Origin: Bacteroidales bacterium | GTDB lineage: Bacteria; Bacteroidota; Bacteroidia; Bacteroidales; UBA932 | Assembly (NCBI GenBank): GCA_024401745.1 | Contig: JAKSKK010000018.1 | Coordinates: forward strand, 1 to 41,862 | DNA: 41,862 bases | Direction: 5' to 3' | In this document: positions 34,605 to 41,862 of the stretch, piece after piece | Layout: every line of letters starts with the position of its first letter | How positions within the stretch are numbered: the first letter of the stretch is position 1 | Program-made: the position numbers and the translations under genes | The notes under the pieces: model-generated | Databases searched by the model: none | What the model was told of the DNA's origin: nothing | What the model saw: only the letters and a program-made list of their open reading frames with translations

Positions 34605-36476
34605 TCATATTTCACCCTCGTCCAGCATGCTTCTGTATATGGCCACGGCGTCCTTTGGCAGGCCGTTCGCCGGATTGAGGCACCAGGCCGTCACATCTGC
34701 CGCTGATGCGCCCGGATGGGCCTCCAGATAGGACCTTATCTGCCTTCTGGCCGAGGCCTTCACCGCCTTGCCGTTGCTGCGGCATACGTCGCAGTTCCCG
34801 CAGTAGTCGCTCTCCTCCTGGCCGAAGTAGGCCAGCAGTGCCCTTTCCCTGCAGGTGCTGCAGTCGGAGGCATAGCGGACTATGGCGTCGGCCCTCTGCT
34901 CTGCCGTCTCCTTCAAGAAGTTGTACTTGTCGGGCTGCAGGTTCACGTTGCCCGGCTCCAGTCGGTTGTGGTATAGGAAGATGACCGTGCTGTGGTCGGC
35001 CGGTATGTAGCGGATGACGTGCTCGAGCGAGAGCTTGTACAGCAGTTGCCTGAGCCAAGGCACGGTCGTGCCCATCTCAGAGGCTATGCGCTCTTCGTTG
35101 ATGGGAACCGCGAAGCTGAAGATTCCTGCGTGGGTGCGCATCAGCTTCTCCAGCAGCTCGACCATCTGTGGGTCAGGAAGTTCCGTGTCGTACAGGGCTT
35201 CCCTCGAAACGGCAATCTTGACCTGCGTCGAGATGTCGGCGTCCTCGGTGTAGGAGAGGTGCTCGGAGCGTTCCAGGTACTTTATCGCATAGTGGACCGA
35301 AGGCCTCTGCAGCCTGTAGTGCCCGCAGAACTCGTCGATGTCGAACTTCAGCGTGCGACCTTCGCCGCTCTCGTACTGTATGCCGTAGAAGATATGGAGC
35401 TTCTGGTAGATGTCGGCGATGTATTCCAGGCTTGGGAAGGAGCAGTCGAGCACCTGCCTGATGCCGCGCACGTCCGCCTCGTTCCAGAGCAGCACGGCAT
35501 ACGAGCGCCTGCCGTCCCTGCCGGCGCGGCCCGCTTCCTGGAAATAGGCCTCAGGACTGTCCGGGAGGCTCATGTGCGCCACGAAGCGTACGTCCGGCTT
35601 GTCTATTCCCATGCCGAAGGCGTTGGTGCAGACCATGACTCTTATCGCTCCGCTCTTCCAGTCTGCCTGGCGCTGGTTCCTGGTCTCGGGCCCCAGCCCC
35701 GCGTGATAGAACGAAGCGCTGATTCCGTTTGCCTGCAGGAAGGCTGCGACCTCCTCGCACTTCCTGCGGTGCCGCATGTAGATTATTCCTGAGCCGGGAA
35801 CGCCCCGGCAGATGTCGAGTATCTGGCCTGACTTGTCCTCGCACTCGCGGACTATGTAGCTGAGGTTCGGCCTCTCGAAGCCGCTGCGCAGTACGGTGAA
35901 GCCCCCCTTGCCACCGGAAAGCTTGTCGATGATATCCTCGGCCACACGAGGCGTCGCAGTGGCGGTGAGGGCAATTACCGGCGCCTTGACAATGCTTCGT
36001 ATCTGGTTTATCTTCAGGTAGTTCGGCCTGAAGTCGTAGCCCCATTGGGAGATGCAGTGCGCTTCGTCGACAACTATGTAGCTGACGTTCATCACATCGA
36101 GGTACGACTTGAAGAGAGAGGTGCCGATGCGTTCGGGGGAGACGTAGAGGAACTTGAAGTCTCCGTATGCCGCGTTGTTGAGGGCGAGGTCGATTTCGCG
36201 CCTGCCCATTCCAGCATGGACGGCAAGAGCCTTGATGCCGCGCGCCTCCAGGTTCTGCACCTGGTCCTTCATCAGGGCTATCAGGGGCGTGATGACTATG
36301 GCAATGCCTTCGCGGGCCATCGCCGGCACCTGGAAGCAGACGCTCTTTCCTCCTCCTGTGGGGAGGATGGCGAGGACATCATGGCCTGCAAGCGCTTCGT
36401 CTATGATCTCCTGCTGCATGGGGCGGAACGAGTCGTATCCCCAGTATTCCTTCAGTATTTCTATTGCCTGCGGCAT
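34605..36476 (-). CDS. recQ: ATP-dependent DNA helicase RecQ
   Basis: RecQ is a 3'-5' helicase for recombination and repair. The frame is open to 36641, but the ATG at 36476 (MPQAIEILKEYWGYDSFRPMQ) is the conserved start; upstream codons are antisense to the neighbouring methyltransferase gene. Motifs are LPTGGGKSVCFQ, DEAHCISQWGYDFRP, TATATPRV, MVCTNAFGMGIDKPDVRFV and QEAGRAGRDG. The RQC zinc-binding cluster appears as CSTCRERALLAYFGQ followed by CGNCDVC. After it comes only a short helical tail; no HRDC domain is evident. At 623 aa it is close to E. coli RecQ. Confidence 0.96.
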   Translation of the reverse strand: MPQAIEILKEYWGYDSFRPMQQEIIDEALAGHDVLAILPTGGGKSVCFQVPAMAREGIAIVITPLIALMKDQVQNLEARGIKALAVHAGMGRREIDLALNNAAYGDFKFLYVSPERIGTSLFKSYLDVMNVSYIVVDEAHCISQWGYDFRPNYLKINQIRSIVKAPVIALTATATPRVAEDIIDKLSGGKGGFTVLRSGFERPNLSYIVRECEDKSGQILDICRGVPGSGIIYMRHRRKCEEVAAFLQANGISASFYHAGLGPETRNQRQADWKSGAIRVMVCTNAFGMGIDKPDVRFVAHMSLPDSPEAYFQEAGRAGRDGRRSYAVLLWNEADVRGIRQVLDCSFPSLEYIADIYQKLHIFYGIQYESGEGRTLKFDIDEFCGHYRLQRPSVHYAIKYLERSEHLSYTEDADISTQVKIAVSREALYDTELPDPQMVELLEKLMRTHAGIFSFAVPINEERIASEMGTTVPWLRQLLYKLSLEHVIRYIPADHSTVIFLYHNRLEPGNVNLQPDKYNFLKETAEQRADAIVRYASDCSTCRERALLAYFGQEESDYCGNCDVCRSNGKAVKASARRQIRSYLEAHPGASAADVTAWCLNPANGLPKDAVAIYRSMLDEGEI

Positions 36477-36482
36477 ATTCTG

Positions 36483-36514
36483 CGAATTTAACAAATTATT
36501 CCCTACCTTTGCAA
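36483..36514 (-). promoter_or_regulatory. promoter of recQ, close to the start codon
   Basis: On the minus strand, TTG (36514-36512) is followed after 21 nt by TAAATTCG (36490-36483), which ends 6 nt before the recQ ATG at 36476. This predicts a leaderless or nearly leaderless mRNA. It overlaps the divergent promoter of the methyltransferase gene. Confidence 0.55.
36504..36511 (+). promoter_or_regulatory. -7 box of the methyltransferase-folB-mtaB operon
   Basis: TACCTTTG matches TAnnTTTG and ends 5 nt before the GTG start at 36517, so the mRNA is predicted to be leaderless or nearly so. No -33 TTG is visible. Confidence 0.6.
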
Positions 36515-36516
36515 GC

Positions 36517-37218
36517 GTGAAAGGCAAATTGTATCTGATACCTTCTCCATTAGGAGAAGTCGACCTGGCCGAGATACTTCCGGCCCATGTGCTTGAGATT
36601 GCGTGCAGTCTCAGGACATTCGTCGTGGAGGAGACTCGCACCGTGCGCCGTTACTTGTCGAAGGCCGGCCTCCGCGGACACATCGACGAGCTGGAATTCC
36701 ATGAACTGAACGAGCATACGACTCCTGCTGAGGTCGAGGCACTCGTGTCCCTGTTCGACAAGGGTGACGTCGGCCTTATTTCCGAGGCCGGGCTACCTGC
36801 AGTGGCTGACCCTGGAGCAGCCCTCGTGGCCCTCTGCCACAGGCATGGCATAGAGGTGGTTCCCCTGGTGGGTCCGTCATCGCTCATGCTCGCGCTGATG
36901 GGCTCGGGACTGAACGGACAGTCCTTCGCATTCAGAGGCTACATCCCCGCCAAGACAGACGAGCGCCGCACCGCCTTGAAAGATATCGAGCGCCTTTCCA
37001 AACAGTTGAACCAGAGCCAGATAATCATAGAGACCCCGTACAGGAACGACTCCCTCTTTGCCGACATGCTGCAGTACCTCGAGCCCGCCACGAAGATATG
37101 TGTGGCGGCCGACATAACCCTGCCGACGCAGTATATCCGCACGGCAAGCGCGGCTTCCTGGAAGAAGCAGTCTCTGACCATTGGCAAACGCCCTTGTGTC
37201 TTCATAATACTAGCATGA
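36517..37218 (+). CDS. RsmI-like SAM-dependent methyltransferase
   Basis: This is a tetrapyrrole-methylase-fold enzyme related to RsmI, which 2'-O-methylates C1402 of 16S rRNA. The frame is open far upstream, but the GTG at 36517 begins the conserved MKGKLYLIPSPLGEVDLAEI. Further motifs are FVVEETRTVRRYL, GLISEAGLPAVADPGAALVALCHRHGI, VVPLVGPSSLMLALMGSGLNGQSFAF and IIIETPYRND. At 233 aa it lacks the C-terminal extension of E. coli RsmI (286 aa), matching the short Bacteroidota group. The exact rRNA target is therefore inferred. Its stop overlaps the folB ATG (ATGA). Confidence 0.85.
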   Translation: MKGKLYLIPSPLGEVDLAEILPAHVLEIACSLRTFVVEETRTVRRYLSKAGLRGHIDELEFHELNEHTTPAEVEALVSLFDKGDVGLISEAGLPAVADPGAALVALCHRHGIEVVPLVGPSSLMLALMGSGLNGQSFAFRGYIPAKTDERRTALKDIERLSKQLNQSQIIIETPYRNDSLFADMLQYLEPATKICVAADITLPTQYIRTASAASWKKQSLTIGKRPCVFIILA

Positions 37219-37571
37219 TGATAGCTACGGTCGAACTTTGCGGAATGGAATTCCATGCATATCACGGCTGCCTCGAGTTCGAGCGCCGCGATGGTAACAC
37301 CTTTGTCGTCGACGTCAGGTTCAGGTACGACGTTACAGCGGCCGCCGCGTCCGACGACCTTGCTGATGCCGTCAACTATGCGGCCGTCTATGACTTAGTC
37401 GCAGCCCAGATGGCCGTGCCCTCCAATCTGCTGGAGCACGTTGCCGCGCGCATAGCGGCAGAGCTCAGGAAGAACTTCCCGCAGATGCTCTCGCTCAACG
37501 TCAGCGTGGCCAAGAAGAACCCTCCTGTAAGCGGCCCTGCCGCCTGGTCGAAGGTCACGGTGGAGTCATGA
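37215..37571 (+). CDS. folB: dihydroneopterin aldolase
   Basis: FolB cleaves 7,8-dihydroneopterin to 6-hydroxymethyl-dihydropterin and glycolaldehyde in folate synthesis. The frame opens at 37098, but the ATG at 37215 overlaps the upstream stop and starts MMIATVELCGMEFHAYHG, the expected N-terminus. The catalytic region is recognisable: HGCLEFERRDGNTFVVDV aligns its Glu23 with the conserved Glu of S. aureus FolB (Glu22), VNYAAVYDLV carries the conserved Tyr, and VAKKNPPVSG carries the conserved Lys. LLEHVAARIAAEL is the family helix. At 118 aa it is standard. It overlaps mtaB by 4 nt. Confidence 0.93.
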   Translation: MMIATVELCGMEFHAYHGCLEFERRDGNTFVVDVRFRYDVTAAAASDDLADAVNYAAVYDLVAAQMAVPSNLLEHVAARIAAELRKNFPQMLSLNVSVAKKNPPVSGPAAWSKVTVES

Positions 37572-38815
37572 AAAGAATAGCGTTCCTCACCCTCGGCTGC
37601 AAGCTCAACTATGCCGAGACCTCTACATACGAGCGTGGATTCCTCGAGGCTGGATATGAGGCCGTGCCCTGGCAGGAGAAGGCCGACGTGTACGTCGTGA
37701 ACACCTGCTCCGTCACCGCAACGGCCGATGCGAAGTCCCGTAACCTTGTGCGCAAGGTGCTGAGGGTCAATCCTTCAGCATGCGTCGTTGTGGTCGGCTG
37801 CAGCGCTGAGCTGAGGCGCAGCGACATAGAACCCATACCCGGGGTAGCAAGAGTCTTCGGCGCGAACGAGAAGTCGGAACTTGTTCCCTGGACCATCGCA
37901 CACATGGCCGGCTGTCCAATGGAGCAGACGGAGTTCCAGAGCGTCTTCCCTGCATACAGCACGGGCGAGCGCACCCGTTCCTTCCTCAAGGTCCAGGACG
38001 GCTGCAACAACTACTGCAAGTACTGCACGGTCCCGTATGCACGTGGCGAGAGCCGTAACGTGCCCATATCGGTATGCGTGGAGAACGCCAAGGCAATTGC
38101 CGCCGCCGGCGTCAAGGAGATAGTGCTCACGGGAGTGAACACAGGCGACTTTGGCCGCACCACAGGCGAATCTTTCCTCGACCTGATCAAGGCTCTCGAC
38201 GAGGTCGAAGGCATAGAACGCTACCGCATCAGCAGCATCGAGCCCAATCTGCTTTCGGAGGAGATAATAGACTGGATAGCCTCCGGCACCAAGTTCCAGC
38301 CTCACTTCCATATTCCTCTTCAGACTGGTTCCGACATTCAGCTGGAACGTATGGGACGCCACTACGACACCGATTTCTTCCGCAGGAAGATAGCCTACAT
38401 ACGCTCAGCCATGGAGGGCCCCGGCAAGCCACGCGTTTTCTTCGGCATCGACGTCATGGTCGGCCTGCCCGGCGAGACGGAGGAACTCTTCGAGCAGACG
38501 CGTGCGTTCATAGAGGAGATACATCCCGCATTCATACACGTATTCCCTTATTCCCGCCGTCCGGGTACACCGGCAGCCGAAATGCCGGGCGAGGTACCGG
38601 AGGAGGAGAAGCACCGCCGCGTTGCAGTACTTGAGGACCTGTGCGCGCGTCTGCACGCGGAATTCCATGGCCTGAACAGGGGAGTGGCCGAGAAGGTCCT
38701 GTTCGAGTCTACGAAGCGTGGCGGAAAGATGGAGGGCTACACAGGCAACTACATAAGGGTGGAACGCCCTTATGATCCTGCTCTTGTGAATACTCTGGTT
38801 GACGTTATTCTATGA
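37568..38815 (+). CDS. mtaB: tRNA threonylcarbamoyladenosine (t6A37) methylthiotransferase MtaB
   Basis: This radical-SAM enzyme converts t6A37 to ms2t6A37 in tRNAs reading ANN codons. The N-terminal UPF0004 domain has the three auxiliary-cluster cysteines Cys11 (LTLGCKLNYAET), Cys47 (VNTCSVT) and Cys78 (VVGCSAE). The radical-SAM cluster is Cys146, Cys150 and Cys153 (DGCNNYCKYCTVPYARG). Further family blocks are IVLTGVNTGDFG, RISSIEPNLL, HFHIPLQTGSD and IDVMVGLPGETEE. The C-terminal TRAM domain is short. The LGCKLN and SVT signatures fit MtaB rather than MiaB or RimO. The ATGA overlap with folB shows coupling, and its 3' end overlaps the convergent MBL gene by 11 bp. Confidence 0.95.
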   Translation: MKRIAFLTLGCKLNYAETSTYERGFLEAGYEAVPWQEKADVYVVNTCSVTATADAKSRNLVRKVLRVNPSACVVVVGCSAELRRSDIEPIPGVARVFGANEKSELVPWTIAHMAGCPMEQTEFQSVFPAYSTGERTRSFLKVQDGCNNYCKYCTVPYARGESRNVPISVCVENAKAIAAAGVKEIVLTGVNTGDFGRTTGESFLDLIKALDEVEGIERYRISSIEPNLLSEEIIDWIASGTKFQPHFHIPLQTGSDIQLERMGRHYDTDFFRRKIAYIRSAMEGPGKPRVFFGIDVMVGLPGETEELFEQTRAFIEEIHPAFIHVFPYSRRPGTPAAEMPGEVPEEEKHRRVAVLEDLCARLHAEFHGLNRGVAEKVLFESTKRGGKMEGYTGNYIRVERPYDPALVNTLVDVIL

Positions 38816-39674
38816 CGAGCCCGTCGTAGGCTGCATAAACGCCTTTGGGAAGCATGGCCTCGAACTTTGCATGAGGCGGCAGAAGGTGTGACATGTGGGT
38901 GATGTAGGACTTCTTTGCCCCGATCTTTTCGAACATGTCAAGGCATTCCTGCAGTGAGGGATGCGAGTGGTGAGCCTGAATCTTGACGCATCCAAGCGTC
39001 ACGGCGTCCAGTCCCTGGAGCTTCTCGAGCTCACCTTCTTCCAGCATGCTTATGTCGGTCATGTATGCAATGTTCCCGAAACGGTAGCCCAGAACCTGCA
39101 GCTTCTTTGTCTTGTGGTGCCATCCTCGTATGGGAATCACATCGACCGTAGTGTCGTGAGGGTTCTTTGCCGGCAGGCGCTGATAGCCCTTGCCTGTCTC
39201 CCATTCAAGCCAAGGTTCTATTGAATTGGAATGGATGGTGATGGGGGAGCAACCGTCGATGGTGTGCACGTTTATCTCAGGAGCGCCGGGGTAGAGCACT
39301 TCTGCGAATGCGTAGGGAATTTCGCCCCTAAGGGTGTTCTTCACGTACTCCTGGCAGTAGATGTTCACTGGATGGTGCTCTATGAGGTTGAACGAGCGCA
39401 CGTCGTCCAGGCCGCCAGTATGGTCCTTGTGATTGTGAGTGAGGAGAATTGCGTCGATGTGGCGAACGTTGGCGCGGAGCATCTGGTATCTGAAGTCGGG
39501 ACCGGCATCCACCAGTATCGTAAGCCCGCCGTATTCCACCAGAGCCGAGGCCCTGAGCCTTCTGTCTCTCGGGTCGGAGGAGGTGCATACGTGGCAGTCG
39601 CAGCCTATCATTGGAATGCCCTGTGAAGTTCCTGTGCCGAGGAATGTCAGCCTTGCCTTACTGCTTGTGCTCAT
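38805..39674 (-). CDS. MBL-fold metallohydrolase, PhnP-like
   Basis: This cytoplasmic metallo-beta-lactamase-fold enzyme resembles PhnP cyclic phosphodiesterases and related proteins. The N-terminus (LTFLGTGTSQGIPMIGCDCHVCTSSDPRDRR) has the PhnP/RNase Z-like GTG turn and a Cys-x-Cys-x-x-Cys group (25, 27 and 30) that could bind structural zinc. The metal site HxHxDH is His80, His82, Asp84 and His85 (LTHNHKDHTGG), and later histidines occur in RGWHHKT, QAHHSHPS and THMSH. At 289 aa it is a complete protein. The physiological substrate is unknown. Its first 17 bp overlap the 3' end of the tamB-like gene, so the two are probably co-transcribed. Confidence 0.88.
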   Translation of the reverse strand: MSTSSKARLTFLGTGTSQGIPMIGCDCHVCTSSDPRDRRLRASALVEYGGLTILVDAGPDFRYQMLRANVRHIDAILLTHNHKDHTGGLDDVRSFNLIEHHPVNIYCQEYVKNTLRGEIPYAFAEVLYPGAPEINVHTIDGCSPITIHSNSIEPWLEWETGKGYQRLPAKNPHDTTVDVIPIRGWHHKTKKLQVLGYRFGNIAYMTDISMLEEGELEKLQGLDAVTLGCVKIQAHHSHPSLQECLDMFEKIGAKKSYITHMSHLLPPHAKFEAMLPKGVYAAYDGLVIE

Positions 39675-41862
39675 CGTCCATTGTGATTGTTACGGTGCTC
39701 CTGCTGCGGTTGCGCGGCGTTGTGGTGGAGTACTTCTTCTTGAATATTGACTTTATCAGGTCGGCGAAGTTGTTGTAGTCCACCTGGTAGCTGAGGCCGC
39801 CGCCGTTTCGCTGCGAGTAGTCGAGGAAGCTCGTGTATTCGTCGGCTGAATGCGAGAATGCGTTGAGCCTGAACTTTCCTGACTTGTCGAGCTTGAGGCT
39901 GGCATCGAAGTCACCCACGATGCTCGTCTGCCCGCCGCCAGAGGTGCTGTATTCCCTGTTTCCAAGCGAGCCGTTCACTTCGACCCTGTTGTTGAAGAGC
40001 TGTGTGCCTATGGCCACATCGAAGATGCTCTTGCCGGAGTTGTTCTGCTGGTAGTCGAAGCCGAAGCCGAGAGGAATGTCCAGCTTCTGCATGATGTTAT
40101 TCAGCTGACCAACCACTATCGAGCTCACGTTCGAATAGATGGCGTTGCTTCCGTTGAATACGCCGGAACTTTCGCCCGGGATGAACGAGCCGAGCATCAG
40201 CAGGGCAACGAACTGCTTCTGTACCTTGTCTTCAGAGTTCAGCGCGCTCTCGACCTGGGCCTTCGTGACGGGATCGAGGTCGGGTATGTTGATGGCGAAG
40301 TCGGTGCTGAGGCTGTTGAGCTTGTCGTGAATCCTCAGGCTGGCCTCTACGTTTCGTCTGGTGGAGACTGACTTGGTGTCGGCCACGAGGGTGCCCAGTG
40401 AAGTCCTCAGGTTGTATATCGCGGTAACGTCAAGCTCGCTGTCGGGAATCGCTCCGTTGAACTTGATCGAACCGCCGCTCTTGATGGTGAGCTCCCTGTC
40501 GAGCAGGTTTGCAAGGTTGACGTGGAACTTTCCGCCTGAGATGTTGTAGTCTCCGTTCAATGTGAATATGTCTCTTGACGGGTCGAGTTCAAGGTCGACC
40601 GTGCCCGATCCGAATGCACTGAGTATGTTTCCTGAGTCCTTGTCAAGCTCCATGAACGCGGTCACTCCGGGAGTGGCGGTGGCTCTGGCCTTTGCCGAGA
40701 AGCGGCTGCCGTTGTTTTTCCTCGACTTGTGCAGGCTGTTCATCATCAGCTCGTAAGGGTCGTCTACTATGACTTCAGGCTCTTTGAATGTCAGCAGGTC
40801 GCTGGTGCTTCCTACAAGGGCGGAGTTGAGGGGGACGTGGATGTTTCCGTCGCCGGTGGTGGTTGCCTGTGCCTCGAGCCTGAGGTCGTTGAACGGGCCG
40901 CGTATCGTCGCGTTTCCTGATGCCAGAAGGTCGCCGTAGAAGCCCATCTTGTCCTCCTCCCTGAGCTTGAGGGCTTCAAGCTGCCTGAATCTCAATGAAG
41001 CGTCAAGGCTCATGTTCTTCAGGTGGTCATGGCTGAGGGTTCCGTTGAGGCTTCCCGTGCCGGTCTTGCTGTCGGACACGTTCATGCCCTGGATGGTGAT
41101 GGCCTTGTCGTTGATCTCTATGGGGCCTTCGAGAGTGTATGTCACGCCTGTGAACACGGGCTTTATGATGAGCTTGTCGAGCTTAAGGTCACGGCTGGCA
41201 AGTGAAAGCGTGTCAAGAGGGCCGCTGGCCTTCAGATGGCCGCTGATGCTGCCACCGAAGTCGCTGAATATCGAGCCGACGAAAGGTCTGGCTATGGCGG
41301 GGTTCATTCCGTCAAGATTCACGCTCGTATCTACTCTCTTCCTTTCGGGATCGTAGTCGGCAACGGCCATCATTGCCTTCTTTTCTCCGAGTTCGTTGCT
41401 CAGGTAGGCCTTGATGCGGTCTTCCTCTTCATCCCACCTTCCTGCAAGCGTGAAGTTTCCGGCTTCCGTTCCGCCCACCGACACGTCGGTTACGTCCATC
41501 CTGAGCATCATGCCAAGGTTCTCCGGTGTAGGGGATATGAGGTATGCACTGCCGTTGGCCTCTCCCTTGAAGTCGAACTTCTGGGGCAGGAAGCTGTCTA
41601 TCAGCGCCAGTCCCAGCTTGTTGATGCTGAGGTTCAGGGTGTCAGCCCTGGAACCTGATATACCGCCGTTCACCAGGATGGCCTGCTCGCTGTTCCTGAT
41701 GCTGAAGTTGTCTATCGTTATGTCCTGGCCGCGTATGACGACGTCAGATTCGCCGATGTCCCAAACTCCGTCGTCAATTATTATGTGCGACTTCTGCGGA
41801 TGCGCACTGATGGTCAGCGTATCGCTCTCGTCACGGCTGAAGCTGCCCGTTATCGATATGTC
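39658..41862 (-). CDS. TamB-like translocation/assembly module protein (5' end beyond window)
   Basis: This is the C-terminal 734 codons of a DUF490/TamB-family protein, an envelope-spanning beta-helical protein linked to outer-membrane protein assembly and lipid transport. The frame is open without a stop from 41862; the GTG at 41673 is an internal codon, not a start. The visible part is dominated by repetitive beta-strand units (LKASGPLDTLSL, LNGTLSHDHLKNMSLDASL, GNATIRGPFNDLRLEA). The conserved C-terminal DUF490 end follows (IYNLRTSLGT, DLDPVTKAQVESALNS, LLMLGSFIPGES, GFDYQQNNSGKSIFDVAIGTQ). It ends in a basic tail and HKQ. Only about half of a typical Bacteroidota TamB is present. It overlaps the MBL gene by 17 bp. 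Confidence 0.9.
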   Translation of the reverse strand, partial: DISITGSFSRDESDTLTISAHPQKSHIIIDDGVWDIGESDVVIRGQDITIDNFSIRNSEQAILVNGGISGSRADTLNLSINKLGLALIDSFLPQKFDFKGEANGSAYLISPTPENLGMMLRMDVTDVSVGGTEAGNFTLAGRWDEEEDRIKAYLSNELGEKKAMMAVADYDPERKRVDTSVNLDGMNPAIARPFVGSIFSDFGGSISGHLKASGPLDTLSLASRDLKLDKLIIKPVFTGVTYTLEGPIEINDKAITIQGMNVSDSKTGTGSLNGTLSHDHLKNMSLDASLRFRQLEALKLREEDKMGFYGDLLASGNATIRGPFNDLRLEAQATTTGDGNIHVPLNSALVGSTSDLLTFKEPEVIVDDPYELMMNSLHKSRKNNGSRFSAKARATATPGVTAFMELDKDSGNILSAFGSGTVDLELDPSRDIFTLNGDYNISGGKFHVNLANLLDRELTIKSGGSIKFNGAIPDSELDVTAIYNLRTSLGTLVADTKSVSTRRNVEASLRIHDKLNSLSTDFAINIPDLDPVTKAQVESALNSEDKVQKQFVALLMLGSFIPGESSGVFNGSNAIYSNVSSIVVGQLNNIMQKLDIPLGFGFDYQQNNSGKSIFDVAIGTQLFNNRVEVNGSLGNREYSTSGGGQTSIVGDFDASLKLDKSGKFRLNAFSHSADEYTSFLDYSQRNGGGLSYQVDYNNFADLIKSIFKKKYSTTTPRNRSRSTVTITMDDEHKQ

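Noticed and set aside
36154-36516. Upstream extension of the RsmI-like frame
   Set aside because: It is antisense to the recQ coding region; the conserved protein begins at GTG 36517 just after a -7 box.
36477-36641. Longer start for recQ
   Set aside because: The extra 55 residues are antisense to the methyltransferase gene and are not part of RecQ; MPQAIEIL is the conserved start.

Overview
The window looks like a chromosomal segment of a Bacteroidales (Bacteroidota) bacterium with a fairly GC-rich genome for that order. The evidence is a SusC/SusD pair, an Mfa2/FimB-type lipoprotein, a complete Na+-translocating NADH:quinone reductase (nqrABCDEF), ATP-dependent PEP carboxykinase, and several promoters of the Bacteroidota form TTG-N19-21-TAnnTTTG with no Shine-Dalgarno bias. 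The genus cannot be fixed from the sequence alone. No insertion sequence, prophage or CRISPR array is visible, and almost all of the window is coding.

Layout. (1) 1-390: tRNA-Asp on the minus strand with its own promoter and terminator. (2) 390-7738, plus strand: a tight run of a Wza-type exporter, a Wzz-type chain-length protein, uvrA and a Stealth-family sugar-phosphate transferase. (3) 7735-12479, minus strand: a fimbrillin-anchor-like lipoprotein, then an LpxL-type acyltransferase, LicD-type phosphotransferase, GT4 glycosyltransferase and a poorly characterised glycosyltransferase-like protein. With region 2 this forms a surface-glycan locus. (4) 12714-18494, minus: nqrA-F. (5) 18568-20976, plus: PcrA/UvrD helicase. 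(6) 21052-28318, minus: susC-susD and an S9 peptidase. (7) 28451-32799, minus: lemA, a DUF2207 membrane protein and recG, coupled head to tail. (8) 32899-36476, minus: pckA and recQ. (9) 36517-38815, plus: RsmI-like methyltransferase, folB and mtaB, joined by ATGA overlaps. (10) 38805-41862, minus: an MBL-fold hydrolase and the 3' part of a tamB-like gene cut by the window end.

How the genes fit together. The exporter pair, two distinct phosphotransferase families (Stealth and LicD), glycosyltransferases and a lipid A acyltransferase point to a phosphate-containing surface polysaccharide or lipooligosaccharide. NQR supplies a sodium gradient. SusCD plus the anchored S9 peptidase suggests uptake and processing of an oligomer, possibly peptide. 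Repair and recombination genes (uvrA, pcrA, recG, recQ) are scattered through the window, and uvrA and recG are embedded in operons with envelope genes.

The most unusual signal is a roughly 113-bp block of palindromes inserted in frame in uvrA (5030-5142). It contains a 27-bp direct repeat at a 45-bp period and resembles a protein-coding palindromic element. A second pattern is several promoters whose -7 box lies only 5-7 nt from the start codon, which predicts leaderless or nearly leaderless mRNAs.
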